Assembly: GCA_963844235.1 (NCBI GenBank)
Contig: CAWJNF010000008.1
Location: 992,001 to 1,056,000, forward strand
DNA: 64,000 nt
From: CAWJNF01 sp963844235
GTDB lineage: Bacteria; Actinomycetota; Thermoleophilia; Gaiellales; Gaiellaceae
Direction: 5' to 3'
Shown here: positions 34,376 through 43,029 of the stretch, in pieces
Numbering within the stretch: the first letter of the stretch is position 1
How the letters are laid out: each line of letters opens with the position of its first letter
The notes under the pieces: model-generated
Seen by the model: the letters and a program-made list of their open reading frames with translations, nothing else
What the model was told of the DNA's origin: nothing
Database searches by the model: none
Position numbers and translations under genes: made by a program

Positions 34376-34425
34376 GGGCCGGATCTCGTCCGGCCCGCCC
34401 GTAGGGGCCGATCCCCGACCGGCCC
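34372..34425 (+). repeat. two copies of the GTAGGGGCC palindrome at the maoC-like stop
   Basis: Copy 1 at 34372-34396 (loop CTC, right arm starting GTCC) supplies the TAG stop of the MaoC-like gene. Copy 2 at 34401-34425 is the variant with GATCCCCGACCGG in the centre. The spacer is 4 nt. Confidence 0.85.
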
Positions 34426-34438
34426 GAAAGGAGCCCCG

Positions 34439-35836
34439 ATGCCGACCGCAGCACAGAAGATCTCCAACTGGACGACGAATCTCCGCTTCGAGGACATCCC
34501 CGCCGACGTCCTCGAGCACGCGAAGCAGCACGTGCTCGACACGCTGGGCTGCGGGCTAGCCGCGCACGCGACCGGCGTCGCCGGCGAGGGCCGCGCGACG
34601 ATGACGGAGCTCGGCGGCGAGCCGCAGGCGACCGTGATCGGCCTCGAGAGCGGTCTCCCCGCCGCAAACGCTGCCTTCGCGAACGGGATGCTCTGCCACG
34701 GGCTCGACTTCGACGACACGCACTCGGACTCGGTCAGCCACGTCTCGGCGGTCGTCACGCCCGCATCTCTCGCCGCCGGCGAGGCTGTCGGAGCCAGCGG
34801 ACGGGACGTGCTCACGGCGATCGTCGCCGGCAACGAGGTCGTCATCCGGGTGGGCATGGCCGCCTCTGGCCGGTTCCACACGCGTGGCTTCCACCCCACG
34901 GCCGTCTGCGGCATCTTCGGAGGCACGGCCTCGGTCGGGAAGCTCGGCGGGCTCGACGCCGAGACGACGACACGGGCGCTCGGCATCGCCGGCTCGATGG
35001 CGTCCGGGATCTTCGCCTACCTCGAGGACGGCACTCCGACGAAGCCGATCCACCCGGCCTGGGCGGCACACGGCGCGCATCTCGCGACCAGGCTCGCCCA
35101 CCACGGCGCCGCCGGGCCCCAGTCCGTCTTCGAGGGCAAGTTCGGCCTCTACCACTCCTTCCTCGCGGCCGAGCCGGGCGAGGTGGACATCGACGGCCAG
35201 ATCGCCGACCTCGGCTCGCGCTGGGAGACTCCGCGCATCGCTTACAAGCCGTTCCCGGTCTGCCACTTCATGCACGGATCGCTCGGCGCGGCCGACCAGG
35301 CGCTCGCGGGGCGCACGCTCTCCCCGGACGAGATCGACTCGGTGACCGTCACCGTCCCGGCGGCGGGCGTGTCGCTCGTGCTCGAGCCGGCGGGTCAGAA
35401 ATGCGTCCCGCGCTCGGACTACGAGGGCAAGTTCTCGCTCCAGTACTCCGTGGCCTCGATGCTCGTGCGCGGTCATGTCGCGGTGTCGGATTTCACGGAG
35501 GAGGCGATAGCCGATCCGGCCGTGCTCGCGGTCTCGGCCAAGGTCGTCTACGAGACCCCCGAGTACCCGACGTACCCGCAGGCCTTCCCGGGCGGTGTCC
35601 GCGTACAGCTCGCGTCGGGCGAGACGCTCAGCGCGGATTTCCCGTACCAGAAGGGCGGCCCGGAGAACCCGCTCTCCGAGAGCGAGGTCAGCGCCAAGTT
35701 CCGCGGCAACGCCGAGCTCTGTATTTCCAGCGCGTCTGCCGACGCGCTCGAAGAAGCCATCCTCGGTCTCGAGGATCAGGCGGACGTCTCCGAAGCGCTT
35801 GCTCCGCTCACGCTCAGAGAGGTCGCGCGCGTATGA
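34439..35836 (+). CDS. MmgE/PrpD family protein
   Basis: A 465-residue member of the 2-methylcitrate dehydratase/cis-aconitate decarboxylase family. The conserved segments are VLDTLGCGLAAHATG, HGLDFDDTHSDSVSHVSAVVTPASLAAGEAVG, GFHPTAVCGIFGGTAS, KPIHPAWAAHGAHLATRLA and YKPFPVCHFMHG. Members dehydrate or decarboxylate tricarboxylic substrates or isomerise iminodisuccinate; substrate choice cannot be read here. It has an AAAGGAG site 6 nt before the ATG. The stop overlaps the next start (ATGA), so it is coupled to the acyl-CoA dehydrogenase. Confidence 0.92.
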   Translation: MPTAAQKISNWTTNLRFEDIPADVLEHAKQHVLDTLGCGLAAHATGVAGEGRATMTELGGEPQATVIGLESGLPAANAAFANGMLCHGLDFDDTHSDSVSHVSAVVTPASLAAGEAVGASGRDVLTAIVAGNEVVIRVGMAASGRFHTRGFHPTAVCGIFGGTASVGKLGGLDAETTTRALGIAGSMASGIFAYLEDGTPTKPIHPAWAAHGAHLATRLAHHGAAGPQSVFEGKFGLYHSFLAAEPGEVDIDGQIADLGSRWETPRIAYKPFPVCHFMHGSLGAADQALAGRTLSPDEIDSVTVTVPAAGVSLVLEPAGQKCVPRSDYEGKFSLQYSVASMLVRGHVAVSDFTEEAIADPAVLAVSAKVVYETPEYPTYPQAFPGGVRVQLASGETLSADFPYQKGGPENPLSESEVSAKFRGNAELCISSASADALEEAILGLEDQADVSEALAPLTLREVARV

Positions 35837-37014
35837 CGGTGACGGCGTCGACCGAGGAGCAGGCCGAGATCCTCGCGGCCGTCCGCGAGTTCGTCGACCG
35901 CGACGTCATCCCCGTCGCCTCCGAGCTCGAGCACGCCGACGAGTTCCCGGAGAAGCTCGTCGCGACGATGGTGGAGATGGGCCTCTTCGGGACGACGATT
36001 CCGGAGGAGTACGGCGGCCTGGGGCTCGGCCTGGACACCTACGCGATGATCGTGATGGAGCTCTCGCGGGGCTGGACGACGCTCTCGGGGATTCTCAACG
36101 GCTCCTTCATCGCCGCCTACATGATCCGCATGCACGGCACGGAGGAGCAGCGCGAGCGCCTCCTGCCCGAGCTGGCCTCGTGTCGAACACGCGCTGCGTT
36201 CTCGATGACGGAGCCGCACGCCGGCTCGGACGTGCAGTCGATGCGCACCGTGGCCCTACGTGACGGCGAGGACTATGTCGTCAGCGGCCAGAAGATGTGG
36301 GTGACGAACGGCTGGAGGTCGGGCCTGATCATGCTGCTCGCGAAGACCGACCCGACCGCCGACCCGCCGCACAGGGGAATGACCGGCTTCCTCGTCGAGA
36401 AGGAGCCCGAGACGAGCCCACCCGGCCTGACGATCCCGATGCCGGGGCTCAAGAAGCTCGGCTACAAGGGCGTCGAGTCCACCGAGCTCGTCTTCGACGG
36501 CTTCCGTACGCCCGCCTCCAGTGTCCTCGGCGGCGAGGCGGGGATCGGCCAGGGGTTCCAGTACTTCATGAGCGGCATCGAGGTGGGACGCGTCAACGTC
36601 GCCGCTCGCGGCGCCGGGCTCGCGAAGGCCGCCCTCGACGATGCGCTGCAGTACGCGACCGAGCGGGAGGCATTCGGCAAGAAGATCGGGCACCACCAGG
36701 CCGTGCAGCTCATGCTCGCCAAGATGGCCACCCGCGCCGAGGCGGCGCGGCTGCTCGTCATCCAGGCTGCCCAGAGGAAGGCCTCCGGCGAGCGCGCCGA
36801 CCTCGAGGCGGGCATGGCCAAGTACTTCGCCACCGAGGCGGCGCAGGACAACGCGCTCGACTCCATGCGCATCCACGGCGGCTACGGCTACTCGCTCGAG
36901 TACCGCCCGGAGCGCTACTACAGAGACGCGCCGCTGCTCCTTATCGGCGAGGGCTCGAACGAGATCCAGCAGCTCATCATCGCAAGGAGGCTGCTCGAGC
37001 GAGCGCAGTCGTAG
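35833..37014 (+). CDS. acyl-CoA dehydrogenase
   Basis: A 393-residue FAD flavoenzyme. FSMTEPHAGSDVQSM, WVTNGWRSGLIMLLAKT, GRVNVAARGAGLAKAALDDALQYATEREAFGKKI and the C-terminal RIHGGYGYSLEYRPERYYRDAPLLLIGEGSNEIQ are standard. The Glu in GEGSNEI is in the usual catalytic-base position. It would form the enoyl-CoA used by the MaoC-like hydratase. It is the last gene of the operon. The TAG stop is inside a palindrome, followed 50 nt later by a strong hairpin. Confidence 0.94.
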   Translation: MTVTASTEEQAEILAAVREFVDRDVIPVASELEHADEFPEKLVATMVEMGLFGTTIPEEYGGLGLGLDTYAMIVMELSRGWTTLSGILNGSFIAAYMIRMHGTEEQRERLLPELASCRTRAAFSMTEPHAGSDVQSMRTVALRDGEDYVVSGQKMWVTNGWRSGLIMLLAKTDPTADPPHRGMTGFLVEKEPETSPPGLTIPMPGLKKLGYKGVESTELVFDGFRTPASSVLGGEAGIGQGFQYFMSGIEVGRVNVAARGAGLAKAALDDALQYATEREAFGKKIGHHQAVQLMLAKMATRAEAARLLVIQAAQRKASGERADLEAGMAKYFATEAAQDNALDSMRIHGGYGYSLEYRPERYYRDAPLLLIGEGSNEIQQLIIARRLLERAQS

Positions 37015-37035
37015 GGGCCGGATCTCATCCGGCCC
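37011..37035 (+). repeat. copy of the GTAGGGGCC palindrome at the acyl-CoA dehydrogenase stop
   Basis: Perfect main variant: GTAGGGGCCGGAT, CTC, ATCCGGCCC. Its TAG at 37012-37014 is the stop codon of the acyl-CoA dehydrogenase gene. Confidence 0.9.
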
Positions 37036-37065
37036 GCCGCAGGCCGCAACGTAGAGCTAGCCGTA

Positions 37066-37097
37066 CCGCCGGAAGGGTGGCAGCCGCCTTCCGGTGG
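37066..37097 (+). terminator. hairpin downstream of the citE-maoC-prpD-acd operon
   Basis: CCGCCGGAAGG (37066-37076) pairs with CCTTCCGGTGG (37087-37097), with one G-T pair and a 10-nt loop. No T-tract follows, as is common in GC-rich genomes. Probable terminator or mRNA-end stabiliser. Confidence 0.5.
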
Positions 37098-37125
37098 CGC
37101 GCGCGGCCTGTCAGGCTAGGCGCGC

Positions 37126-37446
37126 ATGCGGAGGCGATTGCCCATCCGGCGGAGGCGTACTCTCGTCGTTGCTGCCGGAACGGCCATCACCGCACTCGTG
37201 GCCGGGCCGGTCGCAGGAGCAAAGCCACTCGTCGCGGGCAGCAGAAGCGCTCCGGAAGACAGCGCTGGAGCTGTGCCCGGCACCTCGAGCGGGGTCAGCT
37301 GGGACGACATGCTCGCAGGCCTCGCCCTCGGCGCAGTCGCCGCGCTCGTCGTGTTCCGCGCCGCGAAGGCGCGATCTCCTCGGCGAGGCGAGAGCGCTCG
37401 CCCGCGGCCGCGGCCGGCCGCGGAGGCTCGGGCGGCCGAGCTCTAG
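37126..37446 (+). CDS. small membrane protein, hypothetical
   Basis: A 106-residue ORF. It has a basic N-terminus and a hydrophobic stretch at 12-31 (LVVAAGTAITALVAGPVAGA), followed by a polar loop, a second possible helix at 63-78 (MLAGLALGAVAALVVF) and a basic Pro/Arg-rich tail. No family is recognised. It has no clear ribosome site. The helix pattern and its position between terminated units make it plausible but not certain. Confidence 0.4.
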   Translation: MRRRLPIRRRRTLVVAAGTAITALVAGPVAGAKPLVAGSRSAPEDSAGAVPGTSSGVSWDDMLAGLALGAVAALVVFRAAKARSPRRGESARPRPRPAAEARAAEL

Positions 37447-37549
37447 CTGCAGCCGATGCTGTAACCGGCCTCCATGCGGCGGGGCCGGGTACGGCGGAAC
37501 CCACAGCCCGTCCGACACAGCGTCGACAGCGCTCCTCCCGCTGATCCCG

Positions 37550-37921
37550 TCAGACGACGGGCACGCAGTCCGAGCCGCAGCCGTTTGCGGCCGGCGTGGA
37601 GCCTGACGCAGAGGGGCGGTGCAGCACCGCCTTCGTCGGCTCGACAAGAAGGCGGTCGTCCGCCACCCCGGCGTTCCCGTCGACGATCAGGCTGTAGCCG
37701 CCGGCCTCCACCGGGGGCCAGAGCAGCGCGACGTACGGTCGCTCGCCGGCATTGGCCGCGGTGCGCCCGCCGGCGGGCAGCTCCAGGCGCTCCCCGCTCC
37801 AGCCGACGGTCGTCAGGACGGCGTGGGGTCGCCCATCGGCTCCCGTCGTGAGGGCGTAGGCGCTCTTCCCGAACACTTCGATCTCGTCCCGGAGGCGCTC
37901 GAGGGAGACGGCCACGCTCAC
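37550..37921 (-). CDS. pyridoxamine 5'-phosphate oxidase-like (split-barrel) protein
   Basis: A 123-residue protein beginning SVAVSLERLRDEIEVFGKSAYALTTGADGRPHAVLTTVGW, the typical first strands of a PNPOx/split-barrel flavin- or F420-binding fold. GERPYVALLWPPVEAGGYSLIVDGNA follows. The substrate is unknown; in actinomycetes such proteins often use F420 or FMN. GTG 37921 is preceded by TACCAT with 7 nt between, so the transcript is probably leaderless. The longer frame to 38140 is rejected. Confidence 0.75.
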   Translation of the reverse strand: MSVAVSLERLRDEIEVFGKSAYALTTGADGRPHAVLTTVGWSGERLELPAGGRTAANAGERPYVALLWPPVEAGGYSLIVDGNAGVADDRLLVEPTKAVLHRPSASGSTPAANGCGSDCVPVV

Positions 37922-37928
37922 GGCCGCG

Positions 37929-37934
37929 ATGGTA
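37929..37934 (-). promoter_or_regulatory. -10 box of the split-barrel protein gene
   Basis: TACCAT on the minus strand lies 7 nt before GTG 37921, matching the leaderless spacing seen elsewhere in the window. Confidence 0.5.
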
Positions 37935-38116
37935 CCCCTGCGGTGCCGTCCCCGTCGAACGCCCGTCGCCCCGACAGCTCCTGCGCTCTGGTTTGAGCGC
38001 CTTCCCTTCCGGGTACTCCGTTCATCGGGCTGTGCGTCGCCCCGGGCTGCGCGCGGCCCGTGGGCTCCGGGGTGGCCGTCGCGACATCCGACGGCGGAAG
38101 CGCGGGGCCCGGTCAT

Positions 38117-39326
38117 ATGACGGCCGTCACGTTCTCCCAAGTTGGCAAGGTCTATCCGGACGGAACGCGAGCCGTCGAAGATCTCGATCTCGACGTCGGC
38201 GACGGCGAGTTCATGGTGCTCGTCGGCCCATCCGGCTGTGGCAAGACCACCGCCCTTCGCATGCTCGCCGGGCTAGAGGAGATCACCGAGGGTCTCATCC
38301 AGATCGGCGATCGCGTTGTCAATCACGTGGCGTCCAAGGATCGGGACATCGCCATGGTGTTCCAGAGCTACGCGCTCTATCCACACCTCACGGTCTACGA
38401 GAACATCGCGTTCGGCCTCCGCCTCAGAAAGCTCCGCAAGGACGAGATCGACCGCCGCGTCCGCGACGCGGCGAGACTCCTCGGTCTCGACGATCTGCTC
38501 GAGCGCAAGCCGCGTGCGCTGTCCGGAGGCCAGCGGCAGCGGGTGGCGATGGGTCGCGCGATCGTCCGCGAGCCGGCCGCATACCTGATGGACGAGCCGC
38601 TCTCGAACCTCGACGCGAAGCTTCGGGTGCAGATGCGGGCGGAGATAGCCCGCCTCCAGGACGACCTCGGGCGTGACGACGATCTACGTCACGCACGATC
38701 AGGTCGAGGCGATGACGATGGGCGACCGCGTCGCGGTGATGCGCCGGGGAAAGCTGCAGCAGGTCGCACCACCACAGGAGCTGTACGACCGGCCGGTCAA
38801 CCTCTTCGTGGGCGGCTTCATCGGCAGCCCCGCGATGAACATGGTCGAGGCGAGGCTCGAGCGTTCCGACGGACAGCTCCTCGCGGTCGTCGGCGACCAG
38901 CGCCTCGGGCTGGGTGAGGAGACGCTGGCCGCCAGACCCGGCCTAAAGGAGTACGAAGGGCGCGACGTCGTCCTCGGGATCCGACCGGAGGACCTCGAGG
39001 ACGCCGCGCTCGTGCCGGATGCGCCGGCCGATCAGCGGCTCGACGGTGAGGTCGTGCTGCGCGAGGCGCTCGGCTCCGAGCTGATGGTGCATTTCAGGGT
39101 CCGCGCGCGACCCGCGCTCACCGAGGACGTGCGCGAGCTGGCCGAGGACGTCGGCGAGGTCGCGACGAGAGAGCTCGACGCTTCCGCCGGAAGCGACGAG
39201 ACCGTCATGGTCGGACGCTTCGGCGCACGCTCGACGGTCCGCGAAAACGAGCGGGTCCAGGCGGCCGTCGACACGCGCGCCCTGCACTTCTTCGATCTCG
39301 AGACCGGCCTCGGGATCTACGGCTGA
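38117..39326 (+). CDS. sugar ABC transporter ATP-binding protein (UgpC/MsmK-like), frameshifted
   Basis: The nucleotide-binding domain has Walker A GPSGCGKTT, Q-loop FQSYALYPH, signature LSGGQRQRVAMGR, Walker B YLMDEPLSNLDA and H-loop YVTHDQVEAM. The H-loop and the C-terminal MOI/TOBE-like domain are in a second frame, joining near 38665. Deleting one G in CTCGGGCGTG gives LGVTTIYVTHD and a 402-residue protein of normal CUT1 size. The gene begins the transporter operon with lipoprotein and permeases downstream. The homopolymer indel is probably an assembly error. Confidence 0.85.
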
Positions 39327-39366
39327 ACTGGAACGTCGTGTGAACGCCAACGAGAAAGGAGCTCGA

Positions 39367-40777
39367 ATGAAACGTCGGTGGCTCTTCCTGGCTCTACTCG
39401 TCTCCGTGCTCGTGCTCGCGGCAGCCTCGTGTGGGGGCGACGACGAGGAGGCCGCACCTGCCGAGCCCGCCCCCGCGGAGCCCGCACCCGCGGAGCCCGC
39501 ACCGGCAGAGACCGGAGCCGCAGATACTGGAGCGGGAGAAACCGGTGCCGCGGAGCCGGCAGCCCCGGCCGAGGACGTCTCGGGCGAGATCTCGATCATG
39601 GGCATCTGGCAGGACGTCGAGGCGGAGCACTTCGAGGCCGTGCTGGACGGCTTCCGCGAGCAGTACCCGAACGTCGAGGTCACCTACGACCCGGCAGGCG
39701 ACGACCTGCCCACCATTCTGACGACGGCGATCGAGGGCGGCAACCCGCCCGATCTGGCGGCCCCCGCCCAGCCCGGCTTCATCGGCGAGCTCGCCACGGC
39801 GGGGGACCTGCTGCCGATCGACTTCATGCGCGACGTAGTGGTCGAGAACTACGGCGAGTCCGTCGCGCAGATCGCGGAGTTCGAAGGCACGCTCTACGGC
39901 TTCCTGTTCAAGGCGAGCAGCAAGTCGCTCGGCTGGTACAACGTCGCGACGTACGAGACGGCCGGGGTTGAGCCGCCCGCGACGTTCGACGATATGGTCG
40001 CGGCCGCCGAGACGATCAAGGCCTCGGGGCTGCCGCCGTACTCGATCGCCGGCGCCGACGGCTGGACCCTGACGGACCTGTTCGAGAACATCTACGTCCG
40101 CAGCGCCGGACGCGGACCTCTACGACCAGCTCTCGCGCCACGAGATCCCCTGGACCGATCAGTCGGTCAAGGACGCGCTCGCGCTCATGGCGGAGATCGT
40201 CGGCGATCCCGAGAACATGGCCGGCGGAACCGACGGCACGCTCCAGACCGATTTCCCGACATCTGTGGGGAACGTCCTCGCGGAGGATCCATCCGCCTCC
40301 ATGCTGCTCGAGGGCATCTTCGTCCCGGGCGTCGTCGAGAGCCCGCTCACGTACCCGGACGGGTACAACTCGTTCCCGTTTCCGTCGATCGACGACTCGC
40401 CTGGCTCGATCATCACCGACGGCAACTTCATCGTCATGCTGAGAGACAGCCCGGCGGCGCAGGCTCTCGCCACCTACCTCGCCTCGCCGGAGGCGGCGCA
40501 GATCTGGGTGGAGCGAGGCGGCTACATCACGTACAACCTGGGCGTCGACCCGAGCTCCTATCCGGATCCCGTCTACCAGGAGACGGCGACCGCGATCTCA
40601 GAGGGTGAGGTCGAGGTCGTGAAGTTCGACCTGTCGGACCTGCAGCCGGGTGCGTTCGGCGCGACGACCGGCCAGGGTCTCTGGAAGCTCTTCCAGGACT
40701 TCATCGCAAACCCGGACGACATCGACGGGATCGCGCAGCAGATGGAGGATGCGGCGGCGGCCGCGTACGGAGGCTAG
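39367..40777 (+). CDS. extracellular sugar-binding lipoprotein (ABC transporter), frameshifted
   Basis: The lipobox LAAASC near residue 21 is followed by a repetitive AEPAPAEPAP tether (about 35 residues) and a family 1 solute-binding domain (ISIMGIWQDVEAEHFEAVLDGFREQYPNVEVTYDP). At about 40105 the frame shifts by one extra base; the second part (DLYDQLSRHEIPWTDQSVKDAL to AAAAYGG) restores about 469 residues. ATG 39367 has an AAAGGAG site; an upstream ATG at 39340 is out of proportion. It captures the sugar outside and docks to the two permeases. The indel is likely an assembly error. Confidence 0.85.
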
Positions 40778-40801
40778 CGAGAAGGCGGCTCCGGACACGG
40801 C

Positions 40802-42136
40802 ATGAGCAGCGCGGACGTCACGGCGGCTCCCGGCGTCGGGGAGTCGCCCGCGCCGGCGCCGGGGAAGACCCGGCGCCGCAATTGGCTGGTCGCGGCCGGC
40901 TTCCTGCTGCCGGCCCTGTTCTTCCTCGGCATCTGGCTCGTCCATCCCGCGATCCGCACGATCATCCGGAGCTTCTTCGATCGCAGCGGGGACACCTGGG
41001 TCTGGTTCCGGAACTACGAGACGATCTTCACGACGGACATCCTCGTCACGGCGATCCGGAACAACGCGCTCTGGATCGCGGTCGTGCCGGCGCTCGTGAC
41101 GGTGTTCGGCCTCATGTACGCGGTGCTCACCGAGCGGATCCGCTGGTCGGTCGCGTTCAAGACCGCCGTCTTCATGCCGATGGCCATCTCGCTGTTCGCC
41201 TCGGGCGTCATCTGGCGGGTGATGCTCCAGAAGGACCCGGACGTCGGCGCGGTGAACGCCGTGATCGCCGCGATCGACGACGCCTTCTCGCCGGGGGTCC
41301 TGCCCGATGCGCAGCCTTCGACCGACGATCTCACCGAAGCCGGCGGCGGGATCGCCATGAGCGACCCCCTGCAGCCGGGAGACGTCGCGCGCCTGGGCCT
41401 CACCGGCATCGCGCCGGAAGAGGTGCCGGCCGGCGCCGAGCAGGCGGTCGTCCCCGAGGCGATAGACGGGGGGATTACCGGCGTCGTGTGGCGGGACTTC
41501 CGACCGGGCGGCGGCGCGCCGGGCGAGGTCGAGGAGGAGGAGGTCGGGATCCCGGGCGCGGTCGTCGAGCTGCGAACCCCGGACGGGGACATCGAGTCGA
41601 CCACCACGGGGAGCGACGGGACGTTCGCCTTCGACGAGCTCGAGCCCGGCGACTACCGCCTCGCGGTCGGCGCGGACACGTTCGCGGAGCCGTTCGATGG
41701 CGTCTCATGGCTCGGCCCGGACCTCATCCTGCCGTCGATGTTCATCGCCTACATCTGGATCTGGGCCGGTTTCGCGATGGTCATCCTCGCGGCCGGCTTG
41801 GCGGCGATACCGCGCGATCTCCTCGAGGCGGCGCGAATCGACGGGGCCAACGAGTGGCAGGTCTTCCGACGGGTGACCGCTCCCCTGCTCACTCCCGTGC
41901 TCGTGGTCGTGTTCATCACCATGATCATCAACGTCCTCAAGGCGTTCGACATCGTCCTCTCGATCGCTCCCGGCTCCGTGCAGGACGAGGCGAACGTGAT
42001 CGCGCTCGCGATGTGGAGGACGTCGTTCGGCGGCGTGCGGAACTTCGGGCTCGGCTCTGCGATCGCAGTGTTCCTCTTCGTGCTCGTGATCCCCGTCCTG
42101 GCGCTGAACATCCGCCGCTTCAGGAGAGAGACCTGA
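40802..42136 (+). CDS. sugar ABC transporter permease with an inserted Cna-B/SdrD-like domain
   Basis: A 444-residue MalF-type permease. Helices flank residues 27-145 and 305-435, and the EAA loop is LLEAARIDGANEWQVF (341-355). Between them, residues 158-300 form an extracytoplasmic insert. Part of it (about 224-290: ITGVVWRDFRPGG, GIPGAVVELRTPDG, TTTGSDGTFAFDELEPGDYRL) looks like a Cna-B/SdrD-B-type beta-sandwich. Normal MalF homologues lack this fold. It might contact the lipoprotein or the wall. The stop overlaps the next ATG (TGATG). It pairs with the 42136 permease. Confidence 0.9.
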   Translation: MSSADVTAAPGVGESPAPAPGKTRRRNWLVAAGFLLPALFFLGIWLVHPAIRTIIRSFFDRSGDTWVWFRNYETIFTTDILVTAIRNNALWIAVVPALVTVFGLMYAVLTERIRWSVAFKTAVFMPMAISLFASGVIWRVMLQKDPDVGAVNAVIAAIDDAFSPGVLPDAQPSTDDLTEAGGGIAMSDPLQPGDVARLGLTGIAPEEVPAGAEQAVVPEAIDGGITGVVWRDFRPGGGAPGEVEEEEVGIPGAVVELRTPDGDIESTTTGSDGTFAFDELEPGDYRLAVGADTFAEPFDGVSWLGPDLILPSMFIAYIWIWAGFAMVILAAGLAAIPRDLLEAARIDGANEWQVFRRVTAPLLTPVLVVVFITMIINVLKAFDIVLSIAPGSVQDEANVIALAMWRTSFGGVRNFGLGSAIAVFLFVLVIPVLALNIRRFRRET

Positions 42137-43029
42137 TGGCCACCGCCACGGTTGGGCGTCGCGCGGCCCCCGTCGTCCTCGAGGAGAGCTTCGCGTCGAG
42201 AACCCGCCGCACCGTGACGAGGGCGCCCGTCCAGGTGTTCCTGATCCTGGTCGGGATCCTGTGGCTGGTGCCGACCATCGGGCTCTTCCTCACGTCCCTG
42301 ATGCCGGTCGATCAGATCGAGACGACCGGCTGGTGGACGATCATCTCGACGCCGAGTCGCGCGACGTTCGAGAACTACCGCGAGGTATTCGCGAACGACA
42401 CGATCACCGACTCGCTGCTCACCACGCTCTGGATAGCGATCGGCGGGACGCTGCTCCCGATCTTCGTCGCCGCGCTCGCGGCCTACGCCTTCGCGTGGCT
42501 CGAGTTCCCCGGCCGCGACTGGCTCTTCCTCGTGGTCATCGGGCTGCTCGTCGTCCCGCTGCAGATGGCGCTGATCCCGATCTTCTCGCTCTACAGCACC
42601 GTCGGGATCTTCGACACGGTGATCGGCCTCGTCCTCTTCCACACCGCGTTCGGGCTCCCGTTCGCGATCTTCCTCCTGAGGAACTTCTTCATCGGGATAC
42701 CGAAAGACCTGCTCGAGGCGGCTCGGATCGACGGCGCCTCAGAGGTCAGGATCTTCTTCAAGCTCATGCTCCCCCTCGCGCTGCCCGCGATCGCCGCGCT
42801 CGCGATCTTCCAGTTCCTCTGGGTGTGGAACGACTTCCTCGTCGCGCTCACGTTCGCGCGTCAGGTGGATCCGATCACCGTCGCGATCTTCTCCCAGATG
42901 CGATCGTTCAGCACCAACGTGGAGCTGATCGCGCCGGCGGCCTTCATCTCCCTCGCCATCCCGCTCGCGGTGTTCTTCGCGTTCCAGCGCTACTTCGTCC
43001 AGGGGCTCCTCGCAGGCTCCGTCAAGTGA
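42136..43029 (+). CDS. sugar ABC transporter permease (MalG-type)
   Basis: A 297-residue inner-membrane permease with six helices and the EAA loop DLLEAARIDGASEVRIFFKLMLPLALPA. The C-terminal VFFAFQRYFVQGLLAGSVK is typical of MalG/AglG-like CUT1 permeases. The start ATG overlaps the previous stop. It forms the heterodimeric channel with the 40802 protein, energised by the 38117 ATPase. Substrate unknown; probably an oligosaccharide or glycoside. Confidence 0.94.
   Translation: MATATVGRRAAPVVLEESFASRTRRTVTRAPVQVFLILVGILWLVPTIGLFLTSLMPVDQIETTGWWTIISTPSRATFENYREVFANDTITDSLLTTLWIAIGGTLLPIFVAALAAYAFAWLEFPGRDWLFLVVIGLLVVPLQMALIPIFSLYSTVGIFDTVIGLVLFHTAFGLPFAIFLLRNFFIGIPKDLLEAARIDGASEVRIFFKLMLPLALPAIAALAIFQFLWVWNDFLVALTFARQVDPITVAIFSQMRSFSTNVELIAPAAFISLAIPLAVFFAFQRYFVQGLLAGSVK

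Noticed and set aside
5458..37035. The palindromes as ordinary Rho-independent terminators
   Set aside because: No T-tracts follow and some copies lie inside an operon. They are better treated as a repeat family with unknown function.
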